NCBI GenBank assembly: GCA_003646935.1
Contig: QMLW01000115.1
Location: 1-6,523 of the forward strand
Source: Deltaproteobacteria bacterium
Lineage (GTDB): Bacteria; Desulfobacterota; DSM-4660; Desulfatiglandales; B25-G16
Direction: 5' to 3'
DNA: 6,523 nt
Shown here: positions 1-6,401 of the stretch, one piece after another
Position numbering within the stretch: position 1 is the stretch's first letter
Layout of the letters: every line of letters begins with the position of its first letter
Program-made: the position numbers and the translations under genes
The notes under the pieces: model-generated
Told to the model about the DNA's origin: nothing
What the model saw: the letters and a program-made list of their open reading frames with translations, nothing else
Databases searched by the model: none

Positions 1-72
1 GGTTATAAGAACGTTAAAAACATGGACGGCGGCTGGAAGGCCTGGGTAAAGGCGGGCTATCCAGTCGAGTAG
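1..72 (+). CDS. Rhodanese-like domain protein, C-terminal end (partial)
   Basis: Only the last 23 codons and the TAG stop (70-72) lie in the window, in frame from base 1. The peptide reads GYKNVKNMDGGWKAWVKAGY then PVE. This matches the end of rhodanese domains, where a 'G(F/Y)xNVxxLxGGxxAWxxAGYPV' segment forms the last strand and helix. Rhodaneses move sulfane sulfur on a loop cysteine; that catalytic loop is upstream of the window, so activity cannot be judged. A strong terminator 40 bases after the stop isolates this gene from the formate dehydrogenase operon, so co-transcription is unlikely. The family call is fairly safe from this motif; substrate and cellular location are unknown. Confidence 0.8.
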   Translation, partial: GYKNVKNMDGGWKAWVKAGYPVE

Positions 73-92
73 CTATCGCCGAGAATAACTTC

Positions 93-108
93 GGCTCTGC
101 GAAGAGCC
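93..108 (+). other. Small GNRA-tetraloop hairpin after the rhodanese stop
   Basis: GGCTCT (93-98) pairs perfectly with AGAGCC (103-108) around a GCGA loop, which fits the stable GNRA tetraloop class. It lies between the rhodanese stop codon and the main terminator and has no U-tract of its own. It may stabilise the 3' end of the upstream mRNA. The structure is read directly from the sequence; the role is inference. Confidence 0.5.
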
Positions 109-112
109 ACCC

Positions 113-147
113 AAAATTCCCCGTGTGAGAACACGGGGAATTTTTTT
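113..147 (+). terminator. Strong intrinsic terminator of the upstream rhodanese gene
   Basis: A perfect 14-bp stem pairs 113-126 with 131-144 around a GAGA loop (127-130). The GC-rich core CCCCGTGT/ACACGGGG is followed by seven T residues (141-147). This is a textbook rho-independent terminator. It should end transcription of the upstream gene, so fdhA needs its own promoter in 148-327. Confidence 0.93.
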
Positions 148-159
148 GTGAAAAGAGTA

Positions 160-190
160 TTGACAATCTATTTTATTTAAGAATGATAAT
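160..190 (+). promoter_or_regulatory. Candidate sigma-70 promoter for fdhAB
   Basis: A perfect -35 hexamer TTGACA (160-165) is followed by GATAAT (185-190), a 5/6 match to TATAAT. The 19-base spacer is longer than the ideal 17; reading the -10 as TGATAA (184-189) gives 18 but a poorer hexamer. The region is AT-rich and begins just after the upstream terminator, where the fdh operon promoter is expected. Transcription from here would give a 5' leader of roughly 130 bases that contains the orphan SD-like site and the palindrome. Confidence 0.5.
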
Positions 191-245
191 ACGTAAGGAC
201 TTGTGAATGTCCTATTGTAAGGCATCGGTCATAGTCAATTCATTG

Positions 246-253
246 AAAGGAGG
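246..253 (+). other. Orphan Shine-Dalgarno-like sequence in the fdhA leader
   Basis: AAAGGAGG (246-253) is an excellent anti-16S match, yet no ATG, GTG or TTG lies 5-12 bases downstream. A GC-GAAA-GC mini-hairpin overlaps its end (253-260). It could be chance in purine-rich sequence, a remnant of a lost gene, or a ribosome standby site in the fdhA leader. I cannot tell which. Confidence 0.25.
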
Positions 254-267
254 CGAAAGCAAGAAAT

Positions 268-290
268 CAATTTTTTACGGTAAACAATTG
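268..290 (+). promoter_or_regulatory. 23-bp near-perfect palindrome, candidate operator upstream of fdhA
   Basis: The left half CAATTTTTTAC (268-278) and right half GTAAACAATTG (280-290) are complementary at 10 of 11 positions around a single central G (279). The only mismatch is T273/C285. The short centre (TTTAC-G-GTAAA) looks more like a dimeric DNA-binding protein site than an RNA hairpin, as little room is left for a loop. It lies 37 bases upstream of the fdhA start and downstream of the TTGACA promoter, so a bound regulator would block elongation. If the TATAAT at 302-307 is a real -10, the palindrome would instead cover its -35 region. The regulator is unknown; I could not match the halves to Fnr, Crp, NikR, ModE or Rex sites. 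Confidence 0.5.
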
Positions 291-315
291 GGATATTTTT
301 TTATAATACTAAAAA

Positions 316-320
316 AGGAG
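316..320 (+). promoter_or_regulatory. Ribosome binding site of fdhA
   Basis: AGGAG (316-320), preceded by an A-run, ends 7 bases before the ATG at 328. It fixes that ATG as the start and places the Tat twin-arginine motif at residues 5-6, the usual place for this family. Confidence 0.85.
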
Positions 321-327
321 ATGGAGT

Positions 328-3300
328 ATGAAGGTGAATAGACGTGAGTTTCTGAAGATCTCCGCTGGCACCGCGGCGGGCGTGATGGCACTCGGCTTGG
401 GCATGGATCTGAAACCGGTCAAATCATACGCCCAGACCTTGAGGATTCGGTATGCGAAGGAATCCACTACCATCTGCCCGTACTGCGCCGTGGGCTGCGG
501 AATCATCGTCCACACCAGCAAAGGGGCGGGAGGCAGGGTCATCAATTGTGAGGGCGATCCAGACCATCCCATCAACGAAGGCAGCCTCTGTTCAAAGGGA
601 GCTGCCCTCAGCCAGCTGGTGAACAACCAAAATCGATTGGTAACGCCCTATTACCGAAAGCCTTATAGCCATGCCTGGCAGAAGGTTTCCTGGGATTGGG
701 CCCTCTATAAGATCGCCCTCAATATCAAGAAGACCAGGGATGAAACCTTCATCCACAAGAACAGCAAGGGAGAGGTCGTGAATCGAACCGAGGCGATAGC
801 CCACGTTGGAAGCGCAGCGCTGGATAACGAGGAGTGCTGGCCGCTGCAGGCGATGATGAGGGCTATGGGGCTGGTCTATATCGAGCACCAGGCCCGTATC
901 TGACACAGCGCAACGGTTGCGGCTCTGGCAGAGTCGTTCGGACGCGGCGCGATGACCAATCACTGGATCGATATCAAGAACAGTGACTGTATCCTAATCA
1001 TGGGTTCCAACGCTGCTGAAAACCACCCCATCTCATTCAAGTGGGTAGGAGAGGCCATGAAGAAGGGCGGTAAGCTTATCAGCGTAGACCCACGATTTAC
1101 GCGAACCTCCTCGAAGGCCGATTTTTTCACACCACTGCGATCGGGTACGGATATCGCCTTTCTGGGGGGTATGATCAAATACATTATTGAAAACGACAAG
1201 TACTTTACCGAATACGTGGCCGAGTATACCAATGCAGGCTTTATCCTAAGAGATACGTATGAGTTCAAGGACGGGCTCTTCTCCGGGTATGATCCTAAGA
1301 CCCGCAGCTATGACAAGGGCATGTGGGCCTTTGAGAAGGATGCGGATGGGGTTCCGAGAAAAGACAGGACCCTCCAGGATCCCCGATGCGTTCTCCAACA
1401 ACTCAAGCAGCACTACAGCAGGTACGACCTTGATACCGTTTCGGCGATTACCGGAACGCCGAAAGAGGACCTTCTGAAGGTTTACGAGATGTACTCTGAA
1501 ACCGGGGCAAGGGGAAAAGCCGGAACCATCATGTATGCCATGGGGTGGACCCAGCATACGGTGGGCGTCCAAAACATTCGAGCAATGGCGATAATCCAGC
1601 TGCTGCTCGGCAATATGGGCGTTGCCGGGGGCGGCGTGAATGCCCTGAGAGGTGAGTCCAATGTCCAGGGCTCCACCGATCACTGCATTCTCTTCCACAT
1701 ATGGCCCGGGTACCTGGCAAACCCGAGCACCACGTGGCCAAGGCTTGATGACTACCTCACCAGAAGGCCCAAGAGCAATGATCCCTTGAGCGCGAACTGG
1801 TGGCAGAATGAGCCCAAGTACATGGTGAGCCTGCTGAAGTCCTTCTTCGGCGGGAGGGCAAGGCCGGAGAACGAGTTCGGTTACCAGTGGATGCCCAAGC
1901 TGGATGCGGGTAAGACTTACAGCTGGCTCGATATCTTCGATGAGATGTACAAGGGCACTATCAAGGGTTTCTTCGCATGGGGTCAGAATCCCGCAGGCTC
2001 AGGCGCCAATGCGAACAAGACACGCCAGGCATTGGCCAACCTTGATTGGCTGGTGAATGTGAATATCTTCGACAATGAGACGGGCTCGTTTTGGAAGGGC
2101 CCCAATATGGATCCGAAGACCATCAAAACAGAGGTATTCATGCTTCCCTGTGCTGTTTCCGTGGAGAAAGAGGGCTCCATAACCAACAGCGGTCGATGGA
2201 TGCAGTGGCGGTACAAGGCGGCGGAGCCGCCCGGTGATGCGAGACCGGACGGGGATATCATGTCGGATCTCTTCAAGAAGGTGCGGTACCTCTACCGGAG
2301 GGATGCCAATGCAGTATTCCCAGAGCCCATCCTCAACCTGAAGTGGAATTACACTACCAAGGGGGAATTCGATTCCCACAAGGTAGCAAAGGAGATCAAC
2401 GGCTATTTCCTGAAAGATGTGACCGTGGGGGGAAAGTCGTTCAAGAGAGGGGAGCTGGTCCCCAGCTTTGCCTTTCTCCAGGCAGATGGTTCGACCAGCA
2501 GCGCCAATTGGCTCTACTGCAACTCCTACACGAACAAAGGGAATATGGCTGCCAGACGAATGAGGGAAACCTCAGGCATAGGGTTGAATCTGGGGTGGTC
2601 CTGGTGCTGGCCGGTAAACAGGCGCATCATCTACAACCGCGCCTCCGTGGATAAATACGGAAAGCCCTGGGATCCAGAGCATCCCGTCATCCGATGGGAT
2701 GGGGCAAAATGGATAGGTGATGTGCCAGATGGCGGCTGGCCTCCCATGCTCAATCCGGACGGCACGCCCAATCCCAAAACCAAGTATCCCTTCATTATGA
2801 AACCGGAGGGACATGCCCATATCTTCGGCCCTGGCAGGGCAGACGGCCCGTTTCCCGAGCACTACGAGCCACTGGAGTGTCCCGTTGAGAAGAACATCTT
2901 GTCCGGCCAGCTCATCAATCCCACGGCTCCCATCTATGGCACCGAAATGGATGTCTACAAGACGTGTGATCCCAGGTATCCCTTCGTGTGTACCACCTAC
3001 AGGGTGAGCGAGCACTGGCAGACAGGGGTGATGACCAGGTGGCAGCCGTGGTTGCTGGAGGCGCAGCCCCAGGTCTTCGTGGAGATGAGCCCGGAGCTTG
3101 CCTCCCTGAGGGGAATCGAGAAGGGCGAGAAGGTTATTGTGGAATCGGCTCGCGGAAAGATCGAGGCCGTTGCCGTTGTCACCCCTCGGTTTAGGCCTTT
3201 CAAGATTCAGGGTAACGTGATCCATCAGGTGGGGGTACCGTGGCACTATGGTTGGGTCTATCCCAAGGACGGCGGCGATTCCGCCAATCTCCTGACCCCT

Positions 3301-3369
3301 TCCACCGGCGATCCCAACACCAGAATACCCGAATCCAAGGCCTTCATGGTAAATGTGAGAAAGATGTAA
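328..3369 (+). CDS. fdhA: Selenocysteine-containing formate dehydrogenase catalytic subunit, periplasmic FdhA
   Basis: This large subunit oxidises formate to CO2, reversibly, at a Mo or W bis-pyranopterin guanine dinucleotide centre and passes electrons to FdhB. It is one reading frame of 1013 residues with an in-frame TGA at 901-903 read as selenocysteine 192; 328-903 and 952-3369 share a frame, and the family motif HQARI-U-H runs through the TGA. Seen in the protein: a Tat signal (RREFLK, R5 R6; hydrophobic 11-26; possible SYA cleavage after 35); [4Fe-4S] ligands C50, C53, C57 and C88; the K90 equivalent of the conserved active-site lysine; Sec192 and H193; R441 in LRGESNVQG, equivalent to the formate-binding arginine; and a C-terminal pterin-binding domain from about 884. 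There is no membrane helix after the signal. Length matches E. coli FdnG, but the segments around Sec and LRGESNVQG look closest to Desulfovibrio periplasmic FdhA. The metal cannot be read from the sequence. Confidence 0.96.
901..940 (+). promoter_or_regulatory. Recoded UGA and candidate bacterial SECIS element in fdhA
   Basis: UGA at 901-903 is followed by a possible hairpin: lower stem AACG (912-915) with CGTT (935-938), upper stem TGC (918-920) with GCA (928-930), and a loop GGCTCTG (921-927) that begins with GG. U917 and A932/G933 would be bulged or weakly paired. Bacterial SECIS elements sit directly 3' of the UGA, with a bulged U and GG in the apical loop, and bind SelB. The layout resembles the E. 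coli fdhF and fdnG elements, but the loop is GGCU rather than GGUC. The pairing was done by eye. Confidence 0.7.
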
Positions 3370-3376
3370 AGGAGGT
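3368..3376 (+). promoter_or_regulatory. Ribosome binding site of fdhB, overlapping the fdhA stop
   Basis: AAAGGAGGT (3368-3376) overlaps the TAA stop of fdhA (3367-3369). The GGAGG core (3371-3375) ends 7 bases before the fdhB ATG. The near-perfect SD and 13-base gap indicate tightly coupled translation of the two subunits. Confidence 0.88.
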
Positions 3377-3382
3377 AATCCG

Positions 3383-4132
3383 ATGGAAGGAAAGGCATTT
3401 TTTATTGATACCACCCTATGTACGGGGTGCAGGGGTTGCCAGATTGCCTGCAAGCAGTGGAATCAACTCCCGGCAACCAAGACCCAAAACAGGGGAGGAT
3501 TTCAGAATCCTGAGGATCTCTCCTTTTACACTTACAAGCTGGTACGTTTTTCCGAACACAGGAGAGATGACGATAAACCGGTGTGGTACTTCTTCCCCGA
3601 TCAGTGCAGGCATTGTCTTGAGCCGCCCTGCAAGATGATAGTGGAGGATCAGCAGGCCATCGTTATCGATCAGCTCACCGGCGCGGTGCTGTACACGGAT
3701 AAGTTAAAAAAGGAAAATAGTCAGGATGTGAGGGAGTCCTGCCCCTATGACATACCCAGGGCAGAGCCGGGGACAGGCTACATGGCAAAGTGTACCATGT
3801 GCGTGGACAGGGTTCATAATGGACTTCTGCCGGCCTGCGTCAAGACCTGCCCAACAGGGGCCATGAATTTCGGTGATCGAGCTGAGATGGTTGCCTTGGC
3901 CAAGAAGCGTTTGGCCGAGGTGAAATCCAAATACCCCCATGCAGTAGTGACCGGCCTCGAGGAGGTGAGGGTCTTTTATCTCTTGGCGGATGAGCCTTCC
4001 AAGTACCATGAGTATGCGCACGCGGTGATAACGCCGATGGGTATAGACCGAAAGACAGCCCTCAAGCGGATCGCACGGCCTCTAAGAGAGCTCTCCAAAG
4101 AGTGGCAGATGCTCAAGGGATTGGCCAGTTAG
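3383..4132 (+). CDS. fdhB: Formate dehydrogenase iron-sulfur electron-transfer subunit, three-cluster FdhB
   Basis: This 249-residue ferredoxin-like subunit relays electrons from FdhA to an outside acceptor. It has exactly 12 cysteines, enough for three [4Fe-4S] clusters: C13, C16, C19 and C23 (CTGCRGCQIAC); C75, C78 and C83 (CRHCLEPPC) with C120 (SCPYDIPR); C137 and C140 (CTMC); C152 and C156 (CVKTCPTGA). The usual grouping in this fold would be C13/16/19 with C156, C23 with C137/140/152, and C75/78/83 with C120. The extra CxxCxxxC set that gives E. coli FdnH a fourth cluster is absent here. There is no C-terminal membrane helix and no signal peptide, so it probably leaves the cytoplasm folded with Tat-borne FdhA and stays soluble or peripherally bound in the periplasm. 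This matches Desulfovibrio FdhB. The gene follows fdhA by 13 bases, behind a strong SD. Confidence 0.95.
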   Translation: MEGKAFFIDTTLCTGCRGCQIACKQWNQLPATKTQNRGGFQNPEDLSFYTYKLVRFSEHRRDDDKPVWYFFPDQCRHCLEPPCKMIVEDQQAIVIDQLTGAVLYTDKLKKENSQDVRESCPYDIPRAEPGTGYMAKCTMCVDRVHNGLLPACVKTCPTGAMNFGDRAEMVALAKKRLAEVKSKYPHAVVTGLEEVRVFYLLADEPSKYHEYAHAVITPMGIDRKTALKRIARPLRELSKEWQMLKGLAS

Positions 4133-4145
4133 GGAAGCGGCTGAT

Positions 4146-4185
4146 AAAAAGGGTGCCCATGAGACAGTGCGGGGGCACCCTTTTT
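4146..4185 (+). terminator. Intrinsic terminator between fdhB and fdhE
   Basis: A perfect 13-bp stem pairs 4146-4158 (AAAAAGGGTGCCC) with 4173-4185 (GGGCACCCTTTTT) around a 14-base loop; the T-run is the end of the stem. It begins 14 bases after the fdhB stop. It should end most fdhAB transcripts and keep the abundant structural subunits apart from fdhE and hypB, which then depend on read-through or a weak promoter. The A-run on the other side would let it work in both directions, but no minus-strand gene is evident. Confidence 0.88.
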
Positions 4186-4220
4186 GTCTCAAATCCAGCA
4201 TGACTGCGGGGTGACAGCCC

Positions 4221-5060
4221 ATGCCCGAGAAGCTGTTAGAACAGATAGATCGACTCATGCAACAGAGGCCTATGTACAAGGAGGTCCTCTCGGCATACCG
4301 GGACTTACTCGGTTTTGTGGATGAGGTCGAGCCCGAGGTTGCCTATAAGGTAAAGGATGCGTCGATTCGCGAACTAAAGGCGAGGGAAGGATTTCCCTTA
4401 TTCTCAAGGGAGGATTTGCCCATTGATCATGAGGCAGCAGCCGTGCTGTTTCAACGACTCTTGCAGCATTTGTCCTCCACCGAGAGGAAGGATAGAGAGG
4501 CATTGAAGAGGGCATTCCAGGCGGTAGAGGGGAATCCCCAGTGGGTGAACGATGTCATAGGGGCGTTTCTCTCAGGCGATGAGGTGAAACTCACCACCAT
4601 GGCGCAAGAGGTAACGCTCTCGCCGATGGTAGTAAAGTTCTTGGCCCACATGGCCGTATGGCCCTCAATGAAATACCTAAGGGAATCGGCCGCAGAGGGG
4701 ATTCAAGAGCGCACTTGGAATCACGGTTGGTGTCCCTTGTGCGGTTCATCCCCGGATATGGCCTACTTCAGCGATGAGGGGAAGAGATTCCTCCACTGCG
4801 AGCTCTGTGGCTATGAATGGACCTATCCACGGATTAAGTGCCCCTTCTGTGAGAATGAAAGGGCAAAGGACCTGGGCTATTTCACGGGCGAGGAAGAAGA
4901 GGGATATCGCATTGATTTTTGCAGGAAATGCAAGCGCTACATTAAGACCCTGGATAGGAGGCTTGTCGGGTCCCCTGGGCCTCTTGAGCTGGAAAATCTC
5001 ACTACCCTACACTTGGATATGTTGGCCCATAAGCAGGGATTTACGCCTTCTGGCGGCTAA
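4221..5060 (+). CDS. fdhE: Formate dehydrogenase accessory (maturation) protein FdhE
   Basis: This 279-residue cytoplasmic protein is needed for active formate dehydrogenases and is not a subunit of the finished enzyme. The C-terminal half has four CxxC pairs: C171/C174 (WCPLCGSSP), C193/C196 (LHCELCGYEW), C207/C210 (IKCPFCENE) and C234/C237 (DFCRKCKRYIK). This is the FdhE signature, forming rubredoxin-like metal sites (iron in E. coli FdhE). Residues 1-160 look helical with no signal or membrane segment. E. coli FdhE is about 30 residues longer. The ATG at 4221 follows GGGGTGA (4208-4214) by 6 bases, an acceptable SD. The gene sits 88 bases after fdhB, beyond a terminator. No convincing promoter is visible in 4186-4220, so expression may rest on read-through. 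Its job is surely to mature the adjacent FdhA. Confidence 0.93.
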   Translation: MPEKLLEQIDRLMQQRPMYKEVLSAYRDLLGFVDEVEPEVAYKVKDASIRELKAREGFPLFSREDLPIDHEAAAVLFQRLLQHLSSTERKDREALKRAFQAVEGNPQWVNDVIGAFLSGDEVKLTTMAQEVTLSPMVVKFLAHMAVWPSMKYLRESAAEGIQERTWNHGWCPLCGSSPDMAYFSDEGKRFLHCELCGYEWTYPRIKCPFCENERAKDLGYFTGEEEEGYRIDFCRKCKRYIKTLDRRLVGSPGPLELENLTTLHLDMLAHKQGFTPSGG

Positions 5061-5172
5061 CAGGTGAGCCTAATGCACCCCTTACCTACGGATTCATCCA
5101 GAGCATCACGTGCTGAAGTGATTAATGGACAAGGTGCTGCTGGACCAGGCACGCTAGAAAGAGAGATTGAAG
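5061..5172 (+). other. fdhE-hypB intergenic spacer, no clear gene
   Basis: This 112-base gap has no terminator hairpin and no convincing promoter. An open frame from GTG 5064 runs through it into hypB (to 5246) but encodes a low-complexity peptide rich in G, S, R and E, without recognisable homology. A ten-codon frame from ATG 5125 ends at TAG 5155 in the hypB frame. Neither looks like HypA, which often precedes HypB. The lack of a terminator suggests that fdhE and hypB share a transcript. Confidence 0.5.
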
Positions 5173-5826
5173 ATGGAAGTAAAGGTCGTCAAACACATCC
5201 TCGAGGCGAACGAGCGCATTGCATACCAGAACAGGAACCTCTTTGATGACAGGGGAATCGTGGTGGTCAACCTCATGGGAAGCCCCGGGGCGGGTAAGAC
5301 CACACTGCTTGAGCGGAGTATCGAGGCATTGAAGGAATCTACGCCTATGGCGGTCATTGAGGGAGATATCACCAGTTCATATGATGCGGAGAGGATCGCT
5401 GCACACGCGATTCCCACGGTTCAGATCAACACCGGCGGCGCCTGCCACCTCGATGGGAACATGGTGAGGGATGCACTTCCCGAGCTGGCCCTCGATGGCG
5501 TAAGACTCCTGGTGGTGGAGAATGTGGGAAATTTAGTGTGTCCCGCGGAGTTCAATATCGGCGAGCACCACAAGGCCATGATCATCTCAACCACGGAGGG
5601 AGACGATAAACCCGGGAAGTATCCCCTCATGTTCCAGGTCTCCCACGTGCTGATCCTCAACAAGATTGACCTTCTACCCCACCTGAGCTTCGACATGGAG
5701 CGATTCAAGGAAGAGGCACGCAAGGTGAACCCGAAGCTTACCGTCATTCCTATCTCCTGCACCACCGGCGAGGGCCTGGAGACCTGGTTCAGGTGGTTAG
5801 AGGAGAGGACCAGGGGAAAGGCATGA
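5173..5826 (+). CDS. hypB: Hydrogenase nickel incorporation GTPase HypB
   Basis: HypB is a cytoplasmic SIMIBI-class GTPase that, with HypA, delivers nickel to the NiFe hydrogenase large subunit. Starting from ATG 5173 the protein has 217 residues: P-loop GSPGAGKT (36-43), EGDITSSYDAERI from 63, the metal-site C91-H92 (GGACHLD) and C123 (NLVCPAEF), the ENVGN strand (116-120), NKID guanine-specificity motif (163-166), and SCTTGEG (195-201). It lacks the N-terminal CxxCGC nickel site of E. coli HypB and the His-rich nickel store of other homologues, so it is the minimal G-domain type. A TTG at 5167 is also in frame, but the AAAGAGAG at 5158-5165 is only 1 base from TTG and 7 from the ATG, so ATG is preferred. 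It follows fdhE by 112 bases. No hydrogenase gene is in view; HypB may serve one encoded elsewhere. Confidence 0.93.
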   Translation: MEVKVVKHILEANERIAYQNRNLFDDRGIVVVNLMGSPGAGKTTLLERSIEALKESTPMAVIEGDITSSYDAERIAAHAIPTVQINTGGACHLDGNMVRDALPELALDGVRLLVVENVGNLVCPAEFNIGEHHKAMIISTTEGDDKPGKYPLMFQVSHVLILNKIDLLPHLSFDMERFKEEARKVNPKLTVIPISCTTGEGLETWFRWLEERTRGKA

Positions 5827-6015
5827 TGTGATGATTCCCGCTATAGGGAGCTCGCGGTAAACTCTGTGCACTATATTTTGCTTTTCCATCCTGTATTGAT
5901 CACCTTCACCGAACAAACATACCACCTATACATATGATTACGCGTACCATGGTCAAAATACCTTCCGCCGGAAATAGCTCCTTTAGTCAGTAAATTCAGG
6001 AATTCAGAGATTCTA

Positions 6016-6401
6016 TTGATCTATGAGGATGTCACGGAAAGAAAGCAACTGGAGGAGCAGCTTCACCTCGCCCAGAGGATGGAGGCCCTCGGAACCCTAG
6101 CGGGCGGCATCGCCCACAACTTCAACAACCTGCTCACCGGCATTATGGGCAACGCCTCGCTCATGCTGCTCAACACCGATCCAACTCACCCCCACCACGA
6201 GAGGCTCAAGGCCATCGAGAAGCTCGTTGACAGCGGCTCAAAGCTCACCAGGCAGCTGCTCGGCTATGCCAGAAAGGGTCAGTACGAGGCCAGGCCTCCC
6301 AGATCCTTGAGCGGGGCTGTGATGGGTTCATCCAGAAGCCCTTCGAGATGGGGGCACTCTCCCAGAGGATAAAAGAGATACTGGATAAGAAGAATGCCTG
6401 A
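6016..6401 (+). pseudogene. Remnant of a hybrid sensor histidine kinase/response regulator, with an out-of-frame internal deletion
   Basis: From 6019 the frame reads IYEDVTERKQLEEQL, the usual exit of a PAS domain, then a HisKA phosphoacceptor region LGTLAGGIAHNFNNLL with the histidine codon at 6115-6117, running to about GQYEARP (6295). The next recognisable piece is in another frame, 6300-6401: QILERGCDGFIQKPFEMGAL and on to a TGA at 6399, the last helix and conserved KPF of a receiver domain. The ATPase domain, most of the receiver and the upstream sensor parts are missing. A deletion near 6292-6303 thus joined HisKA to the receiver tail and shifted the frame. The HisKA frame itself runs on to 6372 with unrelated residues. 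No ATG or SD precedes it; the frame is open back only to 5938. It is almost surely non-functional; the 5' limit is uncertain. Confidence 0.85.

Noticed and set aside
201..246. Fnr/Crp-like half site TTGTGA (201-206) and short inverted repeat TCAAT-TC-ATTGA (235-246)
   Set aside because: TTGTGA has no matching second half. The 5-bp inverted repeat is within chance expectation in AT-rich DNA.
279..307. Second promoter using the perfect TATAAT at 302-307
   Set aside because: The -35 position (279-284, GGTAAA) is poor, and transcription would start at about 314, almost on the ribosome binding site. It is kept only as a possibility in the palindrome entry.
952..3369. Independent 805-residue oxidoreductase starting at ATG 952
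   Set aside because: It is in the same frame as 328-903, has no SD, and would lack the FeS domain. It is the part of fdhA after the Sec codon.
2572..3453. Long minus-strand open frame of 293 codons opposite fdhA
   Set aside because: It lies wholly across well-conserved FdhA coding sequence and the fdhB start. The protein is rich in H, P, G and R without a recognisable domain, typical of an antisense shadow.
5064..5246. Small open frame from GTG 5064 between fdhE and hypB
   Set aside because: It overlaps the start of hypB in another frame, has no good SD, and its peptide shows no family resemblance, including to HypA.
5830..5850. Terminator after hypB
   Set aside because: Only a 4-bp TCCC/GGGA stem with no T-run is present, too weak to call.
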